This document shows positions 1 to 7,555 of a stretch of DNA of 33,474 nucleotides, one piece after another. The DNA comes from Paenimyroides tangerinum (GTDB lineage: Bacteria > Bacteroidota > Bacteroidia > Flavobacteriales > Flavobacteriaceae): NCBI RefSeq assembly GCF_003865405.1, contig NZ_RQVQ01000032.1:1-33474 (forward strand). The letters are read 5' to 3'. How positions within the stretch are numbered: position 1 is the stretch's first letter; each line of letters starts with the position of its first letter. The translations under genes were made by a program, and so were the position numbers. The notes below the pieces were generated by a model that saw only the letters and a program-made list of their open reading frames with translations, was not told where the DNA came from and searched no databases.

Positions 1-54
1 TAGAGCAATGGACTGAAAATCCATGTGTCCCTGGTTCGATTCCTGGAGGTACCA
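1..54 (+). tRNA. tRNA-Phe(GAA), 5' end cut by window
   Basis: Seen: the end of a D arm, a 5-bp anticodon stem ATGGA/TCCAT around loop CTGAAAA (anticodon GAA, phenylalanine), a T loop TTCGATT, and the 3' acceptor strand AGGTACC with discriminator A at 54. CCA is not encoded: the next bases are CAA. The T stem CCTGG/CCTGG carries a central T-T mismatch. The 5' acceptor strand lies outside the window. A terminator follows directly. Confidence 0.93.
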
Positions 55-60
55 CAAAAA

Positions 61-90
61 AAACCTTAAGTTGATTCTTAAGGTTTTTCT
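61..90 (+). terminator. Rho-independent terminator of tRNA-Phe
   Basis: A perfect 10-bp stem (61-70 with 77-86) with a 6-nt loop ends in a short T-rich tail. It starts seven bases after the tRNA discriminator base. The A tract in front could let it work on the minus strand too, toward the pseudogene at 106. Confidence 0.85.
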
Positions 91-105
91 GTTTATAACT
101 TTTTC

Positions 106-425
106 TTAAAATTGCAATCCAAACATCATTACTAATTTATCATCTTTATAAAAATTTAAAGTTTGTTCGGCAACATCGAAACGAAGCGTTGAATTATTTA
201 AATAATGCATCATTTTGCGTTCCGTTTCTTTTGATTCTTCATCTTTGCAAGCCATTCTTGTTGTGCCTAAGCTATCGAAAGTAATTTCGTCTTAAGTTGT
301 TTTGTAATTTCCAAAGAAACGATTGCAACTGTTATTTCCGGAAACTTTATTTTCAGCTACATTAAATTGAATTGAAGTATTTCCTGAAGATTACAACGTT
401 TTCAAATGCCCAAATCTATTTATTT
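106..425 (-). pseudogene. Decayed META/HslJ-like domain protein
   Basis: Read on the minus strand, one frame keeps the hallmarks of a META (HslJ-type) domain: VSGNNSCNRFFGNYK, then ITFDSLGTTRMAC, then STLRFDVAEQTLNFYKDDKL and a C-terminal MMFGLQF followed by a stop at 106-108. META proteins are usually secreted lipoproteins linked to heat or novobiocin tolerance (family knowledge). Here a TAA stop sits between NYKTT and DEITF, and another between HLKTL and SSGNT. No signal peptide or start codon is readable upstream of about 425; that sequence carries further stops. The domain pattern is too specific to be chance, so I read this as a recently inactivated gene. Two stops make a single sequencing error an unlikely explanation. 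Confidence 0.8.
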
Positions 426-520
426 TGTTTCTGAAATTCCGAAGAATGAAATTGGTAAAATAAAGAAAAACACCTTATTGGGAATGTTATGATTTAATCT
501 GAATTATAAATTTACAAACT

Positions 521-632
521 AAGCTTCGCAATAGGGATGGAAGCTTTGTTTGAGCTCTTTTGCAAATTTCTAATTTGCGAAAAGCGAGTGCGAACAGCCC
601 GACCTGTAATGAAATGGAAGGGATTGCCCAAA
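521..632 (-). repeat. Candidate flavobacterial intergenic repeat with hairpin
   Basis: Between the pseudogene and the YceI gene lies a more structured stretch. Its centre is a hairpin (557-584): GCAAATT at 562-568 pairs with AATTTGC at 572-578, extended by CTTTT/AAAAG around one bulged base. On the minus strand the order is GGTCGGGCTGTTCGCACTCG, hairpin, GAGCTCAAACAAAGC, then TTCCATCCCTATTGCG. From memory, blocks like TCGGGCT-TTCGC, a variable hairpin and TCCCTA recur between genes in Flavobacterium-like genomes, which suggests a dispersed repeat or structured RNA. Only one copy is in this window, so repetition is not shown here. The 63-codon frame across it has no protein-like features. Confidence 0.45.
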
Positions 633-634
633 TA

Positions 635-667
635 AAAAAGCGTTTCCGAATGAACGAAAACGCTTTT
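635..667 (-). terminator. Terminator downstream of the YceI gene
   Basis: An AAAAGCGTTT/AAACGCTTTT type stem with a small interior loop is flanked by A and T runs, so it could act on both strands. On the minus strand it lies just past the YceI stop at 687. Confidence 0.7.
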
Positions 668-686
668 TGAATTAGTTATTTTAAAA

Positions 687-1355
687 TTATTTAGTTGCAG
701 CAACGTTTAATTTTAAGATGATGTTGTCATTGATAACTTTGTCACCTGCTAAATCTTTAACTACTGAACCAGAATTGAAGTTAACTCCCCATTTTGTTCT
801 GTCGATTTCAAAGTTTTCTGTAACAATAGTTACGTCTGTATCAGTTACAGTCACAGTAGCTGGGAATTTAACAGCATGAGTAACTTCTTTTAAAGTTAAG
901 TTACCTTCAACCATCTGTGCTCCGTTTTCTTCAGTAACACTTGTTAAAACGAAAGTTCCAACAGGGAATTTTCCTGTGTTAAAGAAATGGTCAGAATTAT
1001 CTGCGCTTGTTCCTTTTAAGTGACCTTCTAACATTGCTTTTTTATCAGCATCAGTAATATCTGTAACAGTGATTGAGTTCATATCGATAACGAAATTACC
1101 ACCAACAACTTTATTGTCTTTAACTGCAACATTTCCTTCTTTCAATGCTAAAGTTCCAGTGTGTTTGTCTCCAGAAACTTTTCCACCAGTCCAGTCGATT
1201 TTTGACTTATCTGTTGCAACATTATATTTAGTTCCTTCAGTTGATTCAGGAGTTACTTCTGTTGGAGTAGTTGTTTCAACTGTTGTGTTTTCTTTTTTAC
1301 AAGCTGTAAAAGATAATGCAGCTAAAGCGATAACCGCTAATACATTTTTTTTCAT
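687..1355 (-). CDS. YceI family lipoprotein
   Basis: 222 aa. Residues 1-19 form a lipoprotein signal peptide with a lipobox ending at Cys19 (LSFTAC). A Thr/Glu-rich linker (about 20-40) leads into a YceI domain filling the rest. YceI proteins are periplasmic or outer-membrane-linked lipocalin-like barrels that bind isoprenoid-like lipids in characterised members. Supporting segments are YNVATDKSKIDWTGGKV near 43, the VGTFVLTSVTEENG strand, NLTLKEVTHAVKFPATV, and the closing VNDNIILKLN-type strand. Length is normal for lipidated Bacteroidota YceI proteins. It is a single gene: a terminator lies downstream and a promoter-like box upstream. The family call is firm; the ligand is unknown. Confidence 0.93.
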   Translation of the reverse strand: MKKNVLAVIALAALSFTACKKENTTVETTTPTEVTPESTEGTKYNVATDKSKIDWTGGKVSGDKHTGTLALKEGNVAVKDNKVVGGNFVIDMNSITVTDITDADKKAMLEGHLKGTSADNSDHFFNTGKFPVGTFVLTSVTEENGAQMVEGNLTLKEVTHAVKFPATVTVTDTDVTIVTENFEIDRTKWGVNFNSGSVVKDLAGDKVINDNIILKLNVAATK

Positions 1356-1383
1356 ATTTAATTTTGATTTATTTTTATGTTGG

Positions 1384-1391
1384 CAAATTTA
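1384..1391 (-). promoter_or_regulatory. Candidate -7 box for the YceI gene
   Basis: On the minus strand this reads TAAATTTG, a full match to the flavobacterial -7 consensus TAnnTTTG, 28 bases upstream of the ATG. I found no TTG at the usual -33 spacing, so support is partial. Confidence 0.45.
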
Positions 1392-1548
1392 ACATAAAAA
1401 TTGTTTCTTTTTCTTAAATAAAACTCAAAATTTATTAATCTTATTGATTTCTTAATCTAGGTTAAGATTGTTGTGATATGACAAATTGACTGTGTATTTC
1501 TTATGGCAAGCATTTTGTAAAATAGTAGTAAGTAAAAATTTGAATATA

Positions 1549-2088
1549 ATGAGCACTGAAAATACAGATAATTTAGAGAATATTGAAACTGAAGTAAATA
1601 ATACTGAAAACGGTAATGAATCAGTAAATAATACTGAACTAACTGTAGAAGAGCAGTTAAAAGAAGAATTAAATAAAGAGAAAGATAAGTTTTTACGTCT
1701 GTTTGCTGAGTTCGAAAATTACAAAAGAAGAACCTCTCGAGAGAAATTAGAGATGTTAACTACGGCAAGTGAAGGTGTTTTATCTTCGTTGTTACCAGTT
1801 TTGGATGATTTTGACCGCGCATTAGCACAAGTTGAACAATCTGAAGCGAAAGAACACCTGACAGGATTTAGTTTGATTTCTACTAAATTTAATGACATTT
1901 TGGCGTCAAAAGGTTTGGAAGTTGTTAAAATTGAAAAAGGAGATTCTTTTAATGCTGATGTTGCAGAAGCTATTACTCAAATCCCAGCAGGTGATGATTT
2001 GAAAGGTAAAGTTGTTGATGTTATTGAAAAAGGATATAAATTAGGAGATAAGATTATTCGTTTTCCTAAAGTTGTTATCGGTCAATAA
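1549..2088 (+). CDS. grpE: Nucleotide exchange factor GrpE
   Basis: 179 aa from ATG 1549. The frame stays open upstream to a TTG at 1486, but the added 21 residues do not look like GrpE, so I choose the ATG before STENTD. GrpE releases ADP from DnaK in the cytoplasm and works with DnaJ, whose gene follows after 26 bases. Residues 1-30 are an acidic, Asn-rich disordered tail. About 30-75 is the long helix (EEQLKEELNKEKDKFLRLFAEFENYKRR), including the family motif FAEFENYKRR. The C-terminal wing contains LLPVLDDFDRAL, the GLEVVKIEKGDSFNADVAEAI segment and the final GYKLGDKIIRFPKVVIGQ. Length is typical. The two genes almost certainly form one transcript; no recognisable heat-shock operator was identified. 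Confidence 0.97.
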   Translation: MSTENTDNLENIETEVNNTENGNESVNNTELTVEEQLKEELNKEKDKFLRLFAEFENYKRRTSREKLEMLTTASEGVLSSLLPVLDDFDRALAQVEQSEAKEHLTGFSLISTKFNDILASKGLEVVKIEKGDSFNADVAEAITQIPAGDDLKGKVVDVIEKGYKLGDKIIRFPKVVIGQ

Positions 2089-2114
2089 TCGATAATTAAT
2101 TTACATAAATTAAA

Positions 2115-3239
2115 ATGAAAAGAGATTATTACGAAATATTAGGTATTGATAAAAATGCTGATGCTTCAGCTATTAAAAAAGCATACCGAAAAAAAGCAAT
2201 TGAATTTCACCCTGATAAAAACCCAGGTGATAAAGAAGCTGAAGAGAAATTTAAAGAAGCTGCACAAGCATACGAAATTCTTGGAGATGCTGATAAAAAA
2301 GCAAAATATGACCAATATGGTCATGCTGCTTTTGATGGTCCAGGTGGTGGCGGTGGCTACGGCGGTGGTTTTAATAACATGGAAGATATCTTCAGTCAGT
2401 TTGGAGATATTTTTGGTGGTGGCTTTGGCGGTTTTGGTGGCTTCGGCGGTGGCGGAGGTGGTCCAAGACGTGTTAAAGGAACAAATCTTAGAATTAAAGT
2501 TAAATTGACACTTGAAGATATTGCTAATGGTGTTGAGAAAAAAGTTAAAGTTAAACGTAAAGTAAAAGCTGAAGGTGTAACTTATAAAACGTGTACAACT
2601 TGTAACGGTTCTGGTCAGGTAACTAAAATTCAGAATACAATTTTAGGAAGAATGCAAACTTCTGCACCTTGTGGAAGTTGCGGTGGTTCTGGACAAATTT
2701 TAGATCACAAACCAAACGGAGCTGATAATGACGGTTTGATTTTTAATGAAGAAACAGTTTCTATCAAAATTCCAGCTGGTGTTACTGATGGCATTCAATT
2801 AAAAGTCTCTAATAAAGGTAACGAAGCTCCTGGAGCTAACAGTTTACCAGGAGATTTGATTGTGGTTATCGAAGAGCTTGAACACGAAAATTTAAAACGT
2901 GAAGGTGAAAACATTCATTACGATTTATACATCAGTTTTTCTGAAGCTGCATTAGGTGGTTCGAAAGAAATAGATACGGTTACTGGAAAAGTTCGTATCA
3001 AAATTGAAGAAGGTATTCAATCAGGAAAGATATTAAGACTGAAAGGTAAAGGGCTTCCGAGTATTCAAGGTTATGGAACAGGTGACTTCTTGATTCACGT
3101 AAATGTCTGGACTCCAAAGAAATTAAGCAAGGAACAGCGTCAGTTTTTTGAGAAAATGCAAGAAGATGAGAACTTTGTTCCGAATCCTCAAAAATCTGAC
3201 AAATCTTTTTTTGAAAAAGTTAAAGAAATGTTTTCGTAA
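2115..3239 (+). CDS. dnaJ: Chaperone DnaJ (Hsp40), reduced zinc finger
   Basis: 374 aa. Co-chaperone that delivers unfolded protein to DnaK and stimulates its ATPase. In order: J domain (1-70) with HPD at 32-34; Gly/Phe-rich linker (75-117) ending in an almost pure glycine run; substrate-binding domain with zinc finger (about 120-215); second beta domain and C-terminal dimerisation region. The oddity is the zinc finger. Type I DnaJ carries four CxxCxGxG motifs, but only two are here, CTTCNGSG at 160-167 and CGSCGGSG at 186-193. They are separated by the NTILGRMQT segment that normally lies between motifs 2 and 3. The expected first and fourth motifs are absent; an Asp/Asn-rich stretch (197-207) replaces the fourth. 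Reading frame and length are otherwise intact, so this looks like a lineage form, not damage. Confidence 0.97.
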   Translation: MKRDYYEILGIDKNADASAIKKAYRKKAIEFHPDKNPGDKEAEEKFKEAAQAYEILGDADKKAKYDQYGHAAFDGPGGGGGYGGGFNNMEDIFSQFGDIFGGGFGGFGGFGGGGGGPRRVKGTNLRIKVKLTLEDIANGVEKKVKVKRKVKAEGVTYKTCTTCNGSGQVTKIQNTILGRMQTSAPCGSCGGSGQILDHKPNGADNDGLIFNEETVSIKIPAGVTDGIQLKVSNKGNEAPGANSLPGDLIVVIEELEHENLKREGENIHYDLYISFSEAALGGSKEIDTVTGKVRIKIEEGIQSGKILRLKGKGLPSIQGYGTGDFLIHVNVWTPKKLSKEQRQFFEKMQEDENFVPNPQKSDKSFFEKVKEMFS

Positions 3240-3307
3240 TTAAATTTAATTAATTACATTTGAGCACACTTATAAAACGGTGGATTTTCTTTTTCATAGC
3301 AATTTTT

Positions 3308-3346
3308 CCCAACCTCATTTTTTAAAAATGAGGTTGGGTTTTTTTT
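3308..3346 (+). terminator. Strong terminator after grpE-dnaJ
   Basis: CCCAACCTCATTT pairs with AAATGAGGTTGGG across an A/T loop (3321-3325) and is followed by eight T. It is the strongest intrinsic terminator in the window and ends the chaperone operon. Confidence 0.93.
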
Positions 3347-3383
3347 ACCCCCTTTGTAATTAGGGTACAATCCTAAAAAAAGC

Positions 3384-3391
3384 TATTTTTG
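3384..3391 (+). promoter_or_regulatory. Candidate -7 box for the ABC operon
   Basis: TATTTTTG matches TAnnTTTG fully and ends 27 bases before the ATG at 3419. A TTTG at 3353-3356 sits upstream, but the 27-base gap is longer than the usual 17-23, so the -33 element is uncertain. Confidence 0.5.
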
Positions 3392-3418
3392 TACCACTTA
3401 TATTAATTATAGTTTATA

Positions 3419-4342
3419 ATGAAAAACATTCTTGAAGTTCAAAATGTTGTAAAAAAATATGGAGAAAAAGTTGCGTTAAATAACGTTTCTTTAAACATAC
3501 CACAAGGTAGTATTTTTGGATTATTAGGACCGAATGGTGCTGGTAAAACTTCACTTATCAGAATCATCAATCAAATTACATTTCCAGATTCGGGGCAAAT
3601 TTTATTAGACGGTGAAAAATTAAGTCAGCATCACATCAAACATATTGGTTATATGCCAGAAGAACGTGGTTTATATAAAAGTATGAAAGTTGGTGAACAA
3701 GCTTTGTATTTGGCTCAATTGAAAGGTTTGTCGAAAGCTGAAGCTGAGAAACAATTGAAATATTGGTTTGATAAATTGGAAATTTCGGATTGGTGGAACA
3801 AAAAAATTCAAGAACTTTCTAAAGGAATGGCTCAAAAAATTCAGTTTGTTGTCACGGTTTTACATCAACCTAAATTATTGATTTTTGATGAACCTTTCTC
3901 TGGATTTGACCCTGTAAATGCAAATATTATCAAAGACGAAATTCTTGAATTGAAGAAAAAGGGAAGTACTATTATTTTTTCAACGCATAGAATGGAAAGT
4001 GTTGAAGAATTGTGTGATGAAATTGCTTTGATTCATAAATCAAATAAATTAATTGATGGAAAAGTTGTTGACGTAAAAAAACAATTTAGAACAAATACAT
4101 ATCAAGTTGGGATTTTATCTAATGAGCCAGAAAATTTTAAATCCATTTTAGCAAATCAATTTGATTTTCAAGAAACAAATTTCAAAAGCTTGAATAACGA
4201 ATTGCAATTGAATATAAATTTAGGAAATAAATCGTCTAATGATTTAATGCAGATTTTAATTCAAAATGGAGAAATCACGCATTTTACCGAAAATATTCCA
4301 AGTATAAACGATATTTTTATCGAAACTGTAAGTCCAAAATAA
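3419..4342 (+). CDS. ABC transporter ATP-binding protein (NatA-like)
   Basis: 307 aa. Cytoplasmic ATPase that powers the permease encoded next. Residues 1-220 are a standard ABC domain: Walker A GPNGAGKT (37-44), signature LSKGMAQ (133-139), Walker B LLIFDEP (153-159), then SGFDP as D-loop and an H-loop histidine in STHRME. Residues 220-307 form the C-terminal extension typical of the NatA/DUF4162 subgroup. This pairing in Bacteroidota is usually annotated as sodium efflux, by analogy with Bacillus NatAB; substrate is not shown by sequence. The stop overlaps the next start by one base (TAATG), which indicates translational coupling. Confidence 0.92.
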   Translation: MKNILEVQNVVKKYGEKVALNNVSLNIPQGSIFGLLGPNGAGKTSLIRIINQITFPDSGQILLDGEKLSQHHIKHIGYMPEERGLYKSMKVGEQALYLAQLKGLSKAEAEKQLKYWFDKLEISDWWNKKIQELSKGMAQKIQFVVTVLHQPKLLIFDEPFSGFDPVNANIIKDEILELKKKGSTIIFSTHRMESVEELCDEIALIHKSNKLIDGKVVDVKKQFRTNTYQVGILSNEPENFKSILANQFDFQETNFKSLNNELQLNINLGNKSSNDLMQILIQNGEITHFTENIPSINDIFIETVSPK

Positions 4343-5637
4343 TGGGAGTTTTATCATTAATCATAAAAAGAGAATTTATTTCGAAAGTTCGTAATAAATC
4401 GTTCATAATAATGACATTCGTAAGTCCATTATTATTTGTTGCTTTTGCTGTTTTAGTCGGATATTTAAGTTCGCTTCGTTCGGATATGAAACATATTGGA
4501 ATTCACGATGAATCTGGTTTGTTTTTTTCTGAATTTAAATCGAATGACTTATTTAATTATACCGATGTTTCATTAATCGATGAAAAAATTCTAAAAGACA
4601 GTGTTTCTTTAAAAGCTTATGAAGGAATTTTATTTATTCCAAAATTCGATAATCTTAAAGAATATGAAAACGGAATTCAATATATTTCTGATGAAAGTCC
4701 AAGTTTACAATTTGTTTCTGATTTAGAGAAAACAATGGGAAACAAGTTAACTCGAATTAATCTTACAAATAGCGGAATTGATACGTTGAAAATCGATGAA
4801 GCTAAAGCTGATATTTCGGTTAATTTGGTCAAAGCTTCTGGTGAAGAAACCGTTAAAGGTTTAAATGAAATCAAAATTGCCATCGGAGCTTTGTTCGGTT
4901 ATTTGATTATGATGTTTATCATTATTTATGGTAATATGGTTATGCGAAGCGTGATTGAAGAAAAAACAAATCGAATTATCGAGATTATTATTTCTTCGGT
5001 TAAACCGATTTATTTGATGATGGGGAAAATCATCGGAACAACTTTAGCTGGAATTCTTCAGTTTTCAATTTGGGCAATTGTTGGTGGAATTTTAATGTTG
5101 ATTGCAAATACTGTTTTCGGTTTAAATACGTCATCACCATCTATGGATATGGTTTCAGAAATGAATCCCGATTTGATTTCAACCATTCAATTATATCTGA
5201 AAGAAATTGCAATGTTACCAATTGGAAGTTTGATTTTTTTCTTTTTGATTTATTTTATTGGTGGATATTTCCTTTATAGTTCACTTTATGCGGCAATTGG
5301 AGCAGCTGTTGATAACGAAACGGATACGCAACAATTTTTATTTCCTGTAATTGCGCCATTGATGTTAGCGGTTTACATCGGATTTTTTACCGTAATGAAT
5401 GAACCTCACGGAACAGTTGCAACCATTTTTTCAATGATTCCGTTTACATCGCCAATTGTTATGTTAATGCGAATTCCATTTGGTGTGCCAATTGAACAAA
5501 TAATTATTTCAGTTATTTTATTATTTGCTACCTTTATAGGAATTGTTTGGTTTGCTGCAAAAATTTACCGCGTAGGAATTTTGATGCACGGTAAAAAGCC
5601 AACTTGGAAAGAATTATTAAAGTGGATTAAATATTAG
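4342..5637 (+). CDS. ABC-2 type permease (NatB-like)
   Basis: 431 aa. Inner-membrane subunit of the exporter. Architecture fits the ABC2_membrane_3 family: first TM at about 18-40 after a basic N-terminus (IKREFISKVRNKSFI, the usual family opening), a large extracytoplasmic domain (about 40-175), then roughly five to six TM segments from about 178 to 410. The conserved cytoplasmic motif VMRSVIEEKTNRIIEIIISSVKP precedes TM3. The last 20 residues are basic and cytoplasmic. It lies inside the operon: one-base overlap with the ATPase gene and 8 bases before the regulator. Substrate inferred only by analogy. Confidence 0.9.
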   Translation: MGVLSLIIKREFISKVRNKSFIIMTFVSPLLFVAFAVLVGYLSSLRSDMKHIGIHDESGLFFSEFKSNDLFNYTDVSLIDEKILKDSVSLKAYEGILFIPKFDNLKEYENGIQYISDESPSLQFVSDLEKTMGNKLTRINLTNSGIDTLKIDEAKADISVNLVKASGEETVKGLNEIKIAIGALFGYLIMMFIIIYGNMVMRSVIEEKTNRIIEIIISSVKPIYLMMGKIIGTTLAGILQFSIWAIVGGILMLIANTVFGLNTSSPSMDMVSEMNPDLISTIQLYLKEIAMLPIGSLIFFFLIYFIGGYFLYSSLYAAIGAAVDNETDTQQFLFPVIAPLMLAVYIGFFTVMNEPHGTVATIFSMIPFTSPIVMLMRIPFGVPIEQIIISVILLFATFIGIVWFAAKIYRVGILMHGKKPTWKELLKWIKY

Positions 5638-5645
5638 AATAATTT

Positions 5646-6809
5646 ATGTCTAAAATATTAATAATAGAAGACGAAGCTGCTATTCGTCGTGTTTTATCAA
5701 AAATTTTATCAGAAGAAAGTGATGATTATGTTGTCACTGAAGCTGAGGATGGTTTGCAAGGTTTAGAAAAAATCAAATTAGAAGATTTTGATTTGGTTAT
5801 TTGCGACATCAAAATGCCAAAAATGGATGGGGAAGAGGTGCTTCAAGAAGCGAAAAAAATCAAACCCGAAATTCCATTTGTAATGATTTCTGGTCACGGA
5901 GATTTAGAAACCGCTGTTAATACAATGCGTTTAGGTGCGTTTGATTATATTTCAAAACCACCAGATTTAAATCGTTTATTGAATACCGTTCGAAATGCTT
6001 TAGATAAAAAAACATTGGTAGTTGAAAACACTCGATTGAAAAAGAAAGTGAGTAAAAATTACCAAATGATAGGGGAGAGCGAACCGATTGAACATATCAA
6101 AGAAATGATTGATAAGGTTGCGCAAACCGATGCTCGTGTTTTAATTACAGGACCAAATGGAACAGGAAAAGAGTTAGTTGCTCATAATTTACACGAAAAA
6201 AGTCCACGTGCAGATTTTCCACTTATTGAAGTAAACTGTGCGGCAATTCCGTCCGAACTTATCGAAAGTGAATTGTTTGGCCACGTTAAAGGTGCTTTTA
6301 CTTCGGCGGTTAAAGACCGAGCTGGAAAATTTGAAGCAGCAAATAAAGGAACTATTTTCTTGGATGAAATTGGAGATATGAGTTTGCCAGCTCAAGCAAA
6401 AGTTTTACGTGCTTTACAAGAAAGTGTAGTAACTCGTGTTGGTGCTGATAAAGATATAAAAGTTGATGTTCGTGTGATTGCGGCAACGAATAAAGATTTA
6501 CGTAAAGAAATTGATGAAGGTCGTTTTCGTGAAGATTTATATCACCGTTTAGCTGTAATTCTGATTAAAGTTCCTGGATTAAATGACCGTAGATCAGATA
6601 TTCCATTGTTGATAAATCATTTTACAATAAAAATTGCAGAAGAAAACGGAACTTCTCCAAAAGTATTTTCTAAAGAAGCGATTGCTTTGCTTCAAGAATA
6701 CGATTGGACAGGAAATATTCGTGAGTTACGAAACGTAGTAGAAAGATTAATAATATTAGGCGGTAAAGAAGTTTCTAAAGCCGACGTTCAAATGTTTGCC
6801 TCAAAATAA
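5646..6809 (+). CDS. NtrC-like response regulator lacking DNA-binding domain
   Basis: 387 aa. Receiver domain (1-120) with acidic pocket EDE (8-10), phospho-acceptor Asp54 in VICDIKMPKMDG, Ser82 and Lys104. The AAA+ sigma-54 activation domain (about 140-375) has Walker A as GPNGTGKE (169-176; usually GESGTGKE), GAFTSA at 216-221 (usual form GAFTGA), Walker B GTIFLDE (235-241), and the arginine region RFREDLYHRL (293-301). Full-length NtrC family proteins end in a Fis-type HTH; this one stops about 10 residues after the AAA+ lid, so it should not bind DNA itself. Either it activates sigma-54 polymerase from solution or uses another DNA-binding partner (inference). No histidine kinase is adjacent. 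One base separates it from the next gene. Confidence 0.92.
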   Translation: MSKILIIEDEAAIRRVLSKILSEESDDYVVTEAEDGLQGLEKIKLEDFDLVICDIKMPKMDGEEVLQEAKKIKPEIPFVMISGHGDLETAVNTMRLGAFDYISKPPDLNRLLNTVRNALDKKTLVVENTRLKKKVSKNYQMIGESEPIEHIKEMIDKVAQTDARVLITGPNGTGKELVAHNLHEKSPRADFPLIEVNCAAIPSELIESELFGHVKGAFTSAVKDRAGKFEAANKGTIFLDEIGDMSLPAQAKVLRALQESVVTRVGADKDIKVDVRVIAATNKDLRKEIDEGRFREDLYHRLAVILIKVPGLNDRRSDIPLLINHFTIKIAEENGTSPKVFSKEAIALLQEYDWTGNIRELRNVVERLIILGGKEVSKADVQMFASK

Positions 6810-6810
6810 A

Positions 6811-7458
6811 ATGAAATTAAAGAAAATTAACGAAGACTTAAAAGAAGGATTAATCAATGCTGGTTTAACTGAGCCAACTCAAATCCTAAAAGAATCTTTT
6901 GGTACAATTAAAAGCGGGAATGACGTTGTTATTGTTTGTGAAGATGCTAATGAACGTGAAGATATTATTGTGATTAATACGATTCAACGTTTAGAAAAAG
7001 AATTTCTAGAATCGCCACGTGCTTTAATTATTGTAAAAGATAAACCACAAGTTTTAAGCTTATTGGACAAGTTTAATAAATACGGAAAATATACAAGTTT
7101 GCGTTATTTTGGAGTACATGAAAAAACAAATTTAGATGAAGATAAAAATAACATTTCTCTTGGAATTGATGTTTTGATTGGAACTCCGGAGCGTTTAAAT
7201 TTAATGTTTGGAACTGCAGGTTTTGATGTAAACCAATTAAAAATGTTCGTTATCGATACTTTAGATGATTTATTAAGAGTTAGATTAGAACCAAAATTAT
7301 ATCGTTTGTCTGAAAGTATTGGTAAAACGCAACGTTTTTATCTTTCAAGTTCTGAATATGAACGTTTAGATTCTTTTGTTGATAAAACGATGTTAGATTC
7401 TTTTTGGTTTACCAATGAAGAAAACGAAGAGGATTTTGATGATGAATTCGAGGATTAA
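6811..7458 (+). CDS. Degenerate DEAD-box-like RecA1 domain protein
   Basis: 215 aa from ATG 6811; a TTG five codons earlier is also in frame but lies inside the previous gene. The fold reads as the first RecA domain of a DEAD-box helicase: a Q-motif-like GLTEPTQI (about 19-26), then an equivalent of motif I that reads CEDANERED instead of AxTGxGKT, motif Ib-like GTPERL, motif II as VIDTLDD instead of VxDEAD, and motif III as SSS instead of SAT. The second RecA domain is missing, and the C-terminus is an acidic tail (EENEEDFDDEFED). ATP binding and hydrolysis are therefore unlikely. It starts one base after the regulator gene, so the two are probably translated together. Possible role: RNA- or protein-binding scaffold (inference only). 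Confidence 0.75.
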   Translation: MKLKKINEDLKEGLINAGLTEPTQILKESFGTIKSGNDVVIVCEDANEREDIIVINTIQRLEKEFLESPRALIIVKDKPQVLSLLDKFNKYGKYTSLRYFGVHEKTNLDEDKNNISLGIDVLIGTPERLNLMFGTAGFDVNQLKMFVIDTLDDLLRVRLEPKLYRLSESIGKTQRFYLSSSEYERLDSFVDKTMLDSFWFTNEENEEDFDDEFED

Positions 7459-7514
7459 ATCCGAGTAAGTTTATTGATTCTTTAATTTGCTTTTTTTTAT
7501 TATAAAATATTAAA

Positions 7515-7555
7515 ACAAAAAACACATAAGCGATTAAGTTTATGTGTTTTTTGTT
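7515..7555. terminator. Bidirectional terminator between convergent genes
   Basis: ACAAAAAACACATAA (7515-7529) pairs perfectly with TTATGTGTTTTTTGT (7540-7554), with A and T runs on both sides, so it can serve the plus-strand operon and the minus-strand gene that stops at 7556. A near-copy of its core lies at 8309. Confidence 0.85.

Noticed and set aside
1..90. tRNA as an integration site of a mobile element
   Set aside because: No integrase, no second copy of the tRNA 3' end and no phage-like genes are found in the window.
512..703. 63-codon minus-strand ORF
   Set aside because: It spans the structured intergenic element and the terminator and has no protein-like composition, so chance reading of an RNA or repeat is more likely.
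1069..1392. 107-codon plus-strand ORF
   Set aside because: Antisense to the YceI gene and its promoter; no family features.
1486..1548. N-terminal extension of grpE from TTG
   Set aside because: The 21 added residues lack similarity to GrpE and the ATG at 1549 gives the normal acidic N-terminus.
2146..2508. 120-codon ORF in another frame of dnaJ
   Set aside because: Its Lys- and Val-rich sequence is a frame-shifted shadow of the J domain and Gly-rich linker; dnaJ is unambiguous.
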